Shown here piece after piece: positions 9,181-15,903 of a stretch of 64,000 nt of DNA. Numbering within the stretch: position 1 is the stretch's first letter; every line of letters begins with the position of its first letter. This DNA is from Pseudomonas sp. MWU13-2105 (GTDB taxonomy: Bacteria; Pseudomonadota; Gammaproteobacteria; Pseudomonadales; Pseudomonadaceae), in contig NZ_JALLIY010000002.1 in assembly GCF_023242315.1 (NCBI RefSeq), positions 1-64,000 of the forward strand, written 5' to 3'. Under the pieces are notes generated by a model that made no database searches, was not told where the DNA came from, and was given only the letters and a program-made list of their open reading frames with translations. A program made the position numbers and the translations under genes.

Positions 9181-9510
9181 ATGAGCGACGATGATCTGGA
9201 AAACGACGACCTTGAGGTCGGTGAAGACGACGAAACCGAAGAAGGCCTGGAAGCGGCGGCCGAAGACGTAGACGTTGCCGACGACGACGGCGGTGACGCG
9301 CCGGTACCGACTGCCAAGGGCAAGGCCAAGGCTGCGGTATCGGTTGACGAACTGCCGAGTGTTGAAGCCAAGAACAAGGAGCGCGATGCCCTGGCCAAGG
9401 CCATGGAAGAGTTCCTGGCGCGTGGCGGCAAGGTGCAGGAAGTCGAGGCCAATGTGGTGGCCGATCCACCCAAGAAGCCGGATAACAAATACGGTAGCCG
9501 GCCTATCTGA
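9181..9510 (+). CDS. sutA: Transcriptional regulator SutA
   Basis: Small, strongly acidic protein (109 aa) of the pseudomonad SutA family. In P. aeruginosa SutA binds RNA polymerase and helps transcription of housekeeping genes during slow growth. The N-terminal half is nearly all Asp, Glu and Ala and is probably disordered. A central predicted helix (KNKERDALAKAMEEFLARGG) is followed by a conserved tail (VADPPKKPDNKYGSRPI). No DNA-binding fold is seen, in line with an RNA-polymerase-associated factor. The ATG follows GAGGTAGAAC. Followed by a strong terminator. Confidence 0.9.
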   Translation: MSDDDLENDDLEVGEDDETEEGLEAAAEDVDVADDDGGDAPVPTAKGKAKAAVSVDELPSVEAKNKERDALAKAMEEFLARGGKVQEVEANVVADPPKKPDNKYGSRPI

Positions 9511-9537
9511 GTTTCAGCGTCCGGTTTCTGCTTTGTT

Positions 9538-9567
9538 GAAAAAGCCCGCCGTCGCTGCGGGCTTTTT
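9538..9567 (+). terminator. Rho-independent terminator after sutA
   Basis: A-run, GCCCGC, loop CGTCGCT, GCGGGC, then TTTTT; 28 bases after the sutA stop codon. Confidence 0.9.
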
Positions 9568-9600
9568 CATGGCTCCTGATTGGGCAGGGGCGGCGGGTCT

Positions 9601-9628
9601 GTGGCGAGCGGGCAAGCCCGCTCGCCAC
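9601..9628. repeat. REP-type palindrome
   Basis: Perfect inverted repeat of 13 bp with a two-base centre (GTGGCGAGCGGGC AA GCCCGCTCGCCAC). The arm matches the ends of the longer REPIN elements elsewhere in this window. It lies in the convergent gap between sutA and the HAD gene. Confidence 0.85.
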
Positions 9629-9637
9629 AAGTGGTAC

Positions 9638-10345
9638 TCAGGCAGGGCTGTTCCAGTCGGCCAGCAGTACCGGCAACTCGGTCAGGCTGCGAACCTGCGC
9701 ATCCGGCTGCCGTTCCGCTTCCCAGGCCTTGCCCGTGGGGTTGTACCAGATCGCCCGCAGGCCGGCCTGCTGGGCCCCGGCAATGTCGTCCCCGGGGTGG
9801 TCGCCGATATGCACCGCCGCGCTGGCCGGAACATTCCCGCCGCGCACCAGGGCTTCATGGAACAGTCGCGAGTCCGGCTTGGCAATGCCGATGTCCTCGG
9901 CACACAGCGCAAAGCGGAAATAGTCGGCGAGCCCGAGACGGCGCACGTCGGCATTGCCATTGGTGACCACTCCCAGGGCAAAGGAGCGGCCCAGGGCCCG
10001 CAGGGTCGGCTCAACCTCCGGAAACACCTCGATCTGGTGTCTGGCGTGGATAAACACCTCGAAGCTCTCATCCGCCAGCTGCGAGGCCTGTGCGTGCGGA
10101 TAACCGGCTTCTTCCAGGGCATGGAACAGCACACGCCGGCGCAAGGCGCTGATCCGGTGCTTGAGCGTCGGCTCCTTGAGCAGTACCCGTTCGCGGATCG
10201 CCCACAGGTGTTCCACCGGTACGCCGCCCAGGTTTGGTGCATGCTCGGCCAGCCATTCACGCAAAACGTTCTCCGCGCTGTGGATCACCGGTGCGGTATC
10301 CCACAGGGTGTCGTCGAGGTCGAAGGTGATCAGCTGAATCGTCAT
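9638..10345 (-). CDS. HAD-family hydrolase (YigB-like)
   Basis: Haloacid dehalogenase-type phosphatase (235 aa). Motif I is FDLDDTLWD (nucleophile Asp9, acid Asp11), motif II is VVTNGN, motif III the Lys of IAKPDSRLF, and motif IV GDHPGDDIAGA. The cap is inserted after motif I, so subclass IA. The E. coli equivalent next to xerC is YigB, an FMN phosphatase; the same order here supports that activity, but the substrate is inferred. Its start overlaps the xerC stop by one base (TAATG), so translation is coupled. Confidence 0.9.
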   Translation of the reverse strand: MTIQLITFDLDDTLWDTAPVIHSAENVLREWLAEHAPNLGGVPVEHLWAIRERVLLKEPTLKHRISALRRRVLFHALEEAGYPHAQASQLADESFEVFIHARHQIEVFPEVEPTLRALGRSFALGVVTNGNADVRRLGLADYFRFALCAEDIGIAKPDSRLFHEALVRGGNVPASAAVHIGDHPGDDIAGAQQAGLRAIWYNPTGKAWEAERQPDAQVRSLTELPVLLADWNSPA

Positions 10346-11241
10346 TACTCACTGTCCTTGCTGCGTTTGGCCCGGGGGTGGGCGCTGTCATAGACGGTTG
10401 CCAGGTGCTGGAAGTCCAGGTGGGTATAGATCTGCGTGGTCTTGATGTCCGAGTGGCCGAGCAGTTCCTGCACGGCGCGCAAATCCTGGGATGATTCCAG
10501 CAGGTGGCTGGCAAAGGAGTGCCGGAGCATGTGCGGGTGCAGGTTCTGCCCCAGTTCGCGCTCGCCGGCGGCCTTGACCCGCAACTGAATGGCCCGCGGG
10601 CCCAGGCGGCGGCCCTGCTGGCTGACAAACAGCGCATCATCCGGCGGATTGCTCAGGGCGCGCAACGGCAGCCAGCCGTGCAAGGCTTCCCGGGCTTTGC
10701 GGCCGATGGGCAGGACGCGGGTCTTGCTGCCTTTGCCGTGGACCTGCACCAGGCCGTCGGCCAGGTCCAGTTGCTCCAGATCGAGTCCGGTCAGTTCCGA
10801 GAGGCGCAGACCCGAGGAGTAGAACAGCTCAAGAATGGCCTGGTCGCGACGGGCGATGAAGTCGTCCTCCACTCCGCCGTCCAGCAGTTGCAGGGCGCGG
10901 TCGGTGTCCAGGGTCTTGGGCAGGCGGCGTTCGCCCTTGGGCGGGGCCAGGCCGATGGCCGGGTCGTGGTTGCACAGGCCTTCGCGGTTGAGGTACTGGT
11001 ACAGCCCGCGCACCGCCGAAAGCAGCCGGGCCAGGCTGCGAGAGGACTGGCCCTGCTGGTGCAGGCGGGCGATCAGGCGGCGCAGGCGCTGGATATCCAG
11101 GGCGCTCCAGCTGCCGATCTGTTCCTTGGCGCAAAAGCCCATGACCTTGTCCAGGTCGCGACGATAAGCTTGCAGCGTATGGGGCGACACCTGGCGCTCA
11201 CTGCGCAGGTGCTCGCAGTAGGCATCCAGCTGTCGCTCCAT
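10345..11241 (-). CDS. xerC: Tyrosine recombinase XerC
   Basis: Site-specific recombinase (298 aa) that acts with XerD at dif to resolve chromosome dimers. The N-terminal SAM-like core-binding domain covers about residues 1-85. The catalytic domain has the full set: Arg146 (GLRLSEL), Lys170 (HGKGSKTR), His237 and Arg240 (HMLRH), His263 (LGHSD) and nucleophile Tyr272 (TTQIYTH). Spacing matches E. coli XerC within a few residues. In pseudomonads the gene is also called sss and has been linked to phase variation and root colonisation. It lies 2 bp after the DUF484 gene in the lysA-dapF operon; it is a housekeeping gene, not a phage integrase. Confidence 0.96.
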   Translation of the reverse strand: MERQLDAYCEHLRSERQVSPHTLQAYRRDLDKVMGFCAKEQIGSWSALDIQRLRRLIARLHQQGQSSRSLARLLSAVRGLYQYLNREGLCNHDPAIGLAPPKGERRLPKTLDTDRALQLLDGGVEDDFIARRDQAILELFYSSGLRLSELTGLDLEQLDLADGLVQVHGKGSKTRVLPIGRKAREALHGWLPLRALSNPPDDALFVSQQGRRLGPRAIQLRVKAAGERELGQNLHPHMLRHSFASHLLESSQDLRAVQELLGHSDIKTTQIYTHLDFQHLATVYDSAHPRAKRSKDSE

Positions 11242-11243
11242 GA

Positions 11244-11969
11244 CTAGCGCACCGAGCGCAGGGCGGGGGTGAAGCGCGGAACCACGCGGCCCATGACTTC
11301 GGCGATATAGCTGAGGAACAGGGTGCCTACCGAGCTTTTGTACTGTTGCGGGTCACGGCTGGCCACGGCGAGGACGCCATGCACGCCCTGATGACTGATG
11401 GCGACCACCGCGGTGGAGCCGATCTGCTTGCGTTGCTCCTCGCCGAACAGGAAGTCCAGCTCGTGCTCACGCAGGCTGCCGCTGATGCTCTTGCCTTCCG
11501 AGAGCAGGCCGCCGATGGCTTGCTGGGCTTCGGCATGGCTGACCCAGCGGCCCACCGGCATGGCGTTGTCGCCGAACAGGATCAGGCTGACGAAGGGCAC
11601 CTGGAAGTCTTGGCGCAGGCTGTCTTCCACGGCCATGACCAGGTCGTCGAGGCTGGCGGCGTCCATCAGCGCAAGGATCAGGCGGCGGGTTTTCTCGAAC
11701 AGGCGATCATTGTCCCGGGCCACGTCCATCAGTTGCGACAGGCGATGGCGCATTTCGATGTTGCGCTCGCGGAGGATCTTCATCTGGCGTTCGACCAGCG
11801 ACACGGTATCGCCGCGTCGATGGGGAATACGCAACGCCGGCAGCAGTTCCTCGTGCGCGACGAAGAAATCCGGATTGGCCTCCAGGTAGGCGGCGACCTG
11901 CGCCGCCTCAAGGCTCTGTGCAGGCGACTCGTTGGGCTGTTCGGCTGGAACCTGAGGCTGGTCGGTCAT
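11244..11969 (-). CDS. DUF484 family protein
   Basis: Conserved cytoplasmic protein (241 aa from this start) with an N-terminal segment including [19 protein letters not shown], a short coiled coil ([18 protein letters not shown]) and a C-terminal GAF-like domain. Found between dapF and xerC in many gammaproteobacteria; function unknown. The open frame extends to 12005, but that start would lie inside dapF. The ATG at 11969, 13 bp after the dapF stop, gives the typical N-terminus [10 protein letters not shown]. Confidence 0.88.
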   Translation of the reverse strand: MTDQPQVPAEQPNESPAQSLEAAQVAAYLEANPDFFVAHEELLPALRIPHRRGDTVSLVERQMKILRERNIEMRHRLSQLMDVARDNDRLFEKTRRLILALMDAASLDDLVMAVEDSLRQDFQVPFVSLILFGDNAMPVGRWVSHAEAQQAIGGLLSEGKSISGSLREHELDFLFGEEQRKQIGSTAVVAISHQGVHGVLAVASRDPQQYKSSVGTLFLSYIAEVMGRVVPRFTPALRSVR

Positions 11970-11982
11970 GGTATTGGCTCGC

Positions 11983-12813
11983 TTATAGACGCACTTGTCC
12001 TTCATACACCCGAACGGCAGGACCCGTCATCATCACCGGTTCGCCGACACCCGCCCATTCGATGGACAGCCGCCCACCCGGCAGGTCGAGGGTCACCGGC
12101 GAATCCATCCAGCCCTGGCTGATGGCCGCCACCGCGGCGGCGCAGGCGCCGGTCCCGCAGGCCTGGGTTTCCCCGGCACCACGTTCCCAGACTCGCAGTT
12201 GTCCGCGGTGGCGGTCAATCACTTGCAGGAAGCCGACGTTGACCCGGGCCGGAAAGCGCGGGTGATGCTCGATCTTCGGTCCCAATTCATGCACCGGCGC
12301 GCTGTTGATGTCGCTGACCCGCAGTACCGCATGGGGATTGCCCATGGACACGGCGGCCAGGTCGACGCTCTGGCCGTCGACATCCACGGCGTAGCTGCTG
12401 GCCTGTTGCTCGGCCTGGAACGGAATCTCGGCCGGCACCAGGCGCGGCGGGCCCATGTTCACGCTGATCTGGCCGTCCTGGCGGACATCCAGTTCGATGA
12501 TCCCGCTCTTCGTTTCGACGCGGATCTGGCGCTTGGCGGTCAGGCGCTTGTCGAGCACGAAACGGGCGAAGCAGCGCGCGCCGTTGCCGCACTGTTCCAC
12601 TTCCGAACCGTCGGAGTTGAAGATCCGATAGCGGAAATCCACTTCCGGATTGCTCGGCGCCTCGACGATCAGCAACTGGTCGAAGCCGATGCCGGTGTGG
12701 CGGTCTCCCCATTGCTTGGCGTGTTTGGGCTGGATGTGCGCGTGCTGGCTGACCAGGTCGAGGACCATGAAGTCATTGCCCAGGCCGTGCATCTTGGTAA
12801 AACGCAGCAGCAT
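11983..12813 (-). CDS. dapF: Diaminopimelate epimerase
   Basis: Converts LL- to meso-diaminopimelate, the precursor of lysine and peptidoglycan. 276 aa with the two-domain epimerase fold and both catalytic cysteines: Cys75 (EQCGNGARC) and Cys219 (TQACGTGAC). The conserved start is [15 protein letters not shown]. The ATG at 12813 is 4 bp after the lysA stop codon; a longer in-frame start at 12897 lies inside lysA and is rejected. Confidence 0.97.
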   Translation of the reverse strand: MLLRFTKMHGLGNDFMVLDLVSQHAHIQPKHAKQWGDRHTGIGFDQLLIVEAPSNPEVDFRYRIFNSDGSEVEQCGNGARCFARFVLDKRLTAKRQIRVETKSGIIELDVRQDGQISVNMGPPRLVPAEIPFQAEQQASSYAVDVDGQSVDLAAVSMGNPHAVLRVSDINSAPVHELGPKIEHHPRFPARVNVGFLQVIDRHRGQLRVWERGAGETQACGTGACAAAVAAISQGWMDSPVTLDLPGGRLSIEWAGVGEPVMMTGPAVRVYEGQVRL

Positions 12814-12817
12814 GGTC

Positions 12818-14065
12818 TTACTCCGGCAGCAGGCTTTCGCCGGCATACAACTCGGCGAGCGTCTCGCGACGACGCACTTCGAACATCTGCTCGCCATCCA
12901 CCAGCACTTCGGCGGCGCGGCCGCGAGTGTTGTAGTTGGAGCTCATGACGAAACCGTAGGCGCCGGCCGAATGCACGGCCAGCAAATCGCCTTCCTCGAG
13001 GGCTAGCTGACGTTCCTTGGCCAGGAAGTCACCGGTCTCGCAGATCGGCCCGACGATGTCGTAGACCCGCCCGGCGGCTGCGCGTGGACGCACGGCGCTG
13101 ACACCCATCCAGGCCTGGTACAGGGCCGGACGGATCAGGTCGTTCATCGCCGCGTCGACGATGGCGAAATCCTTGTGTTCGGTGTGCTTGAGGTACTCGA
13201 CCCGGGTCAGCAGCACGCCGGCGTTGGCGACGATGTAGCGGCCTGGCTCGAACATCAGCCCCAGGTCGCGACCGGCGATACGCTCGCGCACGGCCTTGAT
13301 GTAGTCGCCGACCAGGGGCGGCTCTTCGTCGCGATAACGCACGCCGACGCCGCCACCGAGGTCGATATGCTGCAGGTAGATGCCGCATTCGCCGAGGCGG
13401 TCGACCAGCGCGAGCAGGCGGTCGAGGGCGTCGAGGAAGGGTTCCAGGGTGGTCAGTTGCGAGCCGATATGGCAATCGACGCCGAGCACTTCCAGGTTCG
13501 GCAGCTGTGCGGCGCGGATGTAGACATCCTCGGCATCGGCAATGGCGATACCGAATTTGTTCTCTTTGAGCCCGGTGGAGATGTACGGGTGGGTGCCGGC
13601 GTCGACGTCCGGGTTGACCCGCAACGAGATCGGCGCACGCACGCCGAGCTCGGCGGCCACCACTTGCAGGCGTTCCAGCTCGTCGGTGGACTCGATGTTG
13701 AAGCAGTGCACGCCGACTTCGAGGGCGCGGCGCATGTCTTCACGGGTCTTGCCGACGCCGGAGAAGACGATCTTGTCGGCGCTGCCGCCGGCGGCCAGGA
13801 CCCGCTCCAGTTCGCCACGGGAGACGATATCGAAACCGGCACCGAGGCGCGCCAGGACGTTCAGCACGCCCAGGTTGGAGTTGGCTTTCACCGCGAAGCA
13901 GACCAGGTGCGGCATGCCTTCGAGGGCATTGGCATAGGCGTTGTACTGCGCCTCGATGTGGGCACGGGAGTAGACGTAGGTTGGCGTGCCAAAGCGCTCG
14001 GCAATGGCGGACAAGGCTACACCTTCCGCGAACAGCTCCCCGCCACGGTAGTTAAAGGCTTCCAT
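12818..14065 (-). CDS. lysA: Diaminopimelate decarboxylase
   Basis: PLP enzyme (415 aa) that decarboxylates meso-diaminopimelate to L-lysine. It has the alanine-racemase-like TIM barrel with the PLP lysine Lys60 (CFAVKANSN), the phosphate-binding [10 protein letters not shown], and the C-terminal [11 protein letters not shown] region with a catalytic Cys contributed across the dimer. It lies 9 bp after lptM, at the head of a lptM-lysA-dapF-DUF484-xerC-HAD transcription unit. Confidence 0.97.
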   Translation of the reverse strand: MEAFNYRGGELFAEGVALSAIAERFGTPTYVYSRAHIEAQYNAYANALEGMPHLVCFAVKANSNLGVLNVLARLGAGFDIVSRGELERVLAAGGSADKIVFSGVGKTREDMRRALEVGVHCFNIESTDELERLQVVAAELGVRAPISLRVNPDVDAGTHPYISTGLKENKFGIAIADAEDVYIRAAQLPNLEVLGVDCHIGSQLTTLEPFLDALDRLLALVDRLGECGIYLQHIDLGGGVGVRYRDEEPPLVGDYIKAVRERIAGRDLGLMFEPGRYIVANAGVLLTRVEYLKHTEHKDFAIVDAAMNDLIRPALYQAWMGVSAVRPRAAAGRVYDIVGPICETGDFLAKERQLALEEGDLLAVHSAGAYGFVMSSNYNTRGRAAEVLVDGEQMFEVRRRETLAELYAGESLLPE

Positions 14066-14074
14066 GGTGATCCC

Positions 14075-14239
14075 TTAGTAGGAGGTGTCGTGCTTGTGCG
14101 CTTTGGCCTGCGAGGACTTGGCCTGGTCGTCCGGGTTCTGGTTGTCGTCCGGCAGATACAGCGGACCTTTTTGACCACAGGCGGAAACGAGGCAAGCGAT
14201 CGCGAGGAGCGCAGCAAGGGAAGAGATCAGGCGCTTCAT
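14075..14239 (-). CDS. lptM: Small lipoprotein LptM (YifL/LppL family)
   Basis: 54-aa lipoprotein with a typical lipobox (LVSAC, Cys21) followed by GQKGPLYLPDD, the signature of the family. In E. coli LptM helps oxidative maturation of the LptDE lipopolysaccharide translocon. The C-terminal half is Gln/Asp/Lys/His-rich and probably disordered. First gene of the lysA operon, divergent from cyaY. The ATG at 14239 starts the signal peptide; the upstream in-frame extension to 14338 has no family resemblance. Confidence 0.88.
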   Translation of the reverse strand: MKRLISSLAALLAIACLVSACGQKGPLYLPDDNQNPDDQAKSSQAKAHKHDTSY

Positions 14240-14453
14240 GGCGAAATCCTTTGAAAAAGCATTAATTGCGCCGGAGTATACCGGCCACCCGGCGGCTTGC
14301 CTATGCGGGCCGCTGCCCGTCCGGCGGTGCCCGGGCACCGTTTGTGGATTATTGATGTCACTCTTGGCCCCACGTGGTTATGCTTTGCAATCGTCCGGGA
14401 GCGCTCGTATCTTGCGGCGCTTGAAGGGACAGGCATTTTTCGAGGTTCGCGCA

Positions 14454-14810
14454 ATGAGTTTGACTGAAGCCCGTTTTCACGATCTGGTCGATAACACCCA
14501 GCAAAATCTGGAAGATGTGTTCGACGAGAGTGGCCTGGATGTGGACCTGGAAAACTCCGGCGGTGTGCTGACCGTGAAGTTCGAAGGCGGCAGCCAGCTG
14601 ATCTTCAGTCGCCAGGAGCCGCTGCGTCAGCTCTGGCTGGCGACGTCCAAGCCCACCGGCGGCTATCACTTCGAGTACAAGGAAAGCAGCAGCGAGGATG
14701 AAGACGGCAGCTATTGGTTCTGTGTGAAGAGCGAAGAGAAGCTCAACGAGATCCTGGCGCGCTTTACCCTGGACCAGGCCGGTGTCGACCTGGATTTCGA
14801 AGAGATCTGA
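14454..14810 (+). CDS. cyaY: Frataxin-like iron donor CyaY
   Basis: Frataxin orthologue (118 aa) that binds iron and modulates the Isc iron-sulfur assembly machine. It shows the acidic first helix (FHDLVDNTQQNLEDVFDES) and the beta-sheet motif GGSQLIFSRQEPLRQLWLA. The ATG at 14454 gives the family N-terminus; the open frame extends upstream to 14238 without similarity. Divergent from the lptM operon. Followed two bases later by the DUF1289 gene. Confidence 0.95.
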   Translation: MSLTEARFHDLVDNTQQNLEDVFDESGLDVDLENSGGVLTVKFEGGSQLIFSRQEPLRQLWLATSKPTGGYHFEYKESSSEDEDGSYWFCVKSEEKLNEILARFTLDQAGVDLDFEEI

Positions 14811-14812
14811 TC

Positions 14813-15034
14813 GTGACGCAGCAAACCGCCCCGGTACGCCCGGCGAAGCCGTTGTACAGCAACGTCAGCCCGGCCGTGCCGTCGCCTTGTGTGAGCCTTT
14901 GCCGGCTGGATGAGCAGAAAATTTGTATCGGCTGTTTTCGGCACGTCGAGGATATCCGCGAGTGGCGCGCGGCGGATGACGCGCGCCGCCGGGCGATCTG
15001 CGAGCAGGCCCGGCAGCGCCAGGCCCGGGCCTGA
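14813..15034 (+). CDS. DUF1289 domain protein
   Basis: 73-aa protein with the DUF1289 cysteine motif: SPCVSLCRLDEQKICIGCFR, four Cys that could bind zinc or an iron-sulfur cluster, then the helix IREWRAADDARRRAICEQAR. Function unknown. The start is GTG at 14813, two bases after the cyaY stop, with AGAG upstream inside the cyaY end, so it is probably co-translated with cyaY. Association with an iron-sulfur assembly factor is suggestive only. Confidence 0.85.
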   Translation: MTQQTAPVRPAKPLYSNVSPAVPSPCVSLCRLDEQKICIGCFRHVEDIREWRAADDARRRAICEQARQRQARA

Positions 15035-15103
15035 CGAGGTCGCTGGGGCATTGTGGAGAAGGGGGCTGCCTGTGGCGATGGAGCTGCCTGTGGCAGGGGC
15101 TTG

Positions 15104-15240
15104 CCTGTGGCGAGGGGGCTTGCCCCCGTTCGGCTGCGAAGCAGCCGTAAACCCGGCGGATGCGTCTTACCTGACAAACCGCGCTCAACGGTTTCAGGGC
15201 CGCTTCGCGCCCCAACGGGGGCAAGCCCCCTCGCCACAGG
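15104..15240. repeat. REPIN (paired inverted REP), GAGGGGGC type
   Basis: Two REP arms face each other: CCTGTGGCGAGGGGGCTTGC on the left and its complement ending CCTCGCCACAGG on the right. Each has a second small hairpin (GGCTGCGAAGCAGCC; GGCCGCTTCGCGCC), with a loop of about 60 bp between. Such elements are mobilised in Pseudomonas by a RAYT transposase encoded elsewhere. Confidence 0.9.
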
Positions 15241-15325
15241 TCAGTCCTCTAGATCCCATCTCTGCACCGGACCGGGCCCTTTTCCCGGGTTGTGTATTTA
15301 CGCCGCTGTGGTAGTGTCCGGGTAC

Positions 15326-15382
15326 GCCTCGCGTCGACGAGGCCTGTGAAAACCCCGCCTTTCGTGGCGGGGTTTTGCTTTT
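15326..15382 (+). promoter_or_regulatory. rnk leader: two hairpins, the second terminator-like
   Basis: Hairpin 1 is GCCTCG-CGTCGA-CGAGGC (15326-15343). Hairpin 2 is AAAACCCCGCC-TTTCGT-GGCGGGGTTTT (15349-15376) followed by GCTTTT. It lies 31 bp upstream of the rnk ATG, so it can be read as an attenuator in the rnk 5' leader or as a terminator for the cyaY-DUF1289 transcript. A pseudomonad rnk leader RNA motif has been described; I believe this is it, but could not run a covariance search. Confidence 0.6.
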
Positions 15383-15413
15383 ATCGTGCAGAAAAAAGGA
15401 GTCTGCCTGGATC

Positions 15414-15827
15414 ATGAGCACCGCACCTTCCATCATCCTCACCCGCCTTGACGTGCAACGTCTGGAGCGCCTGATCGACAGCCTGGACGACACGCTGCCC
15501 GGCGTCATCGCGTTGCAAGCCGAACTGGACCGTGCCGACAGCGTGGTAGGTCACGAAGAAGTGCCCGCCGGTGTCGTGACCATGAACTCCCGGGTGCACT
15601 GTCGTGAAGAGGTCAGCGGCAAGGACTATCACCTGACCCTGGTGTATCCGCAGGATGCCAATGCCGATGAAGGGCGGATTTCCATTCTGGCGCCGGTGGG
15701 CAGCGCCCTGCTCGGTTTGCAGGTGGGCCAGCACATCAATTGGCCGGCGCCGGGCGGCAAGACCCTGAAGCTGAACTTGCTGGAAGTGGAATACCAGCCG
15801 GAAGCCGCCGGCGACTTCCACCTCTGA
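15414..15827 (+). CDS. rnk: Regulator of nucleoside diphosphate kinase Rnk
   Basis: 137-aa Gre-factor-like protein. The N-terminal coiled coil is short (RLERLIDSLDDTLPGVIALQAELDRA). The C-terminal FKBP-like GreA/GreB domain is recognisable (VTMNSRVHCREE, ISILAPVGSALLGLQVGQHINWPAPGG). Rnk binds RNA polymerase near the secondary channel and influences Ndk, GTP and alginate levels in P. aeruginosa. Start ATG 15414; AAAGGAG lies about 11 nt upstream. A structured leader precedes it. Confidence 0.94.
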   Translation: MSTAPSIILTRLDVQRLERLIDSLDDTLPGVIALQAELDRADSVVGHEEVPAGVVTMNSRVHCREEVSGKDYHLTLVYPQDANADEGRISILAPVGSALLGLQVGQHINWPAPGGKTLKLNLLEVEYQPEAAGDFHL

Positions 15828-15903
15828 GCCCGCCGCGGCGCTTTTCGCCAGGTGCGGGCGCTGCGGCGTGTAACCGCCCGAGCGCCGATCCCAGCTGGCG
15901 CCC

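Larger units (their letters stand above)
15035..15413. other. Intergenic region with a REPIN and the rnk leader
   Basis: 379 bp without a gene. From left to right: three phased copies of a CTGCCTGTGGC-like partial REP (15063-15110), a full REPIN, a weak promoter-like pair (TTGTGT at 15290, TAGTGT at 15312, 16-bp spacing), a 6-bp hairpin (15326-15343) and a strong terminator-type hairpin (15349-15382) just before rnk. Confidence 0.6.

Noticed and set aside
9601..9628. Perfect palindrome as an insertion-sequence end or CRISPR repeat
   Set aside because: It is a single REP arm pair that matches other REP elements in the window; there is no transposase gene, target duplication or spacer array.
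10345..11241. xerC as a sign of an integrated phage or island
   Set aside because: It is the housekeeping dimer-resolution recombinase in its normal lysA-dapF operon, with no phage genes nearby.
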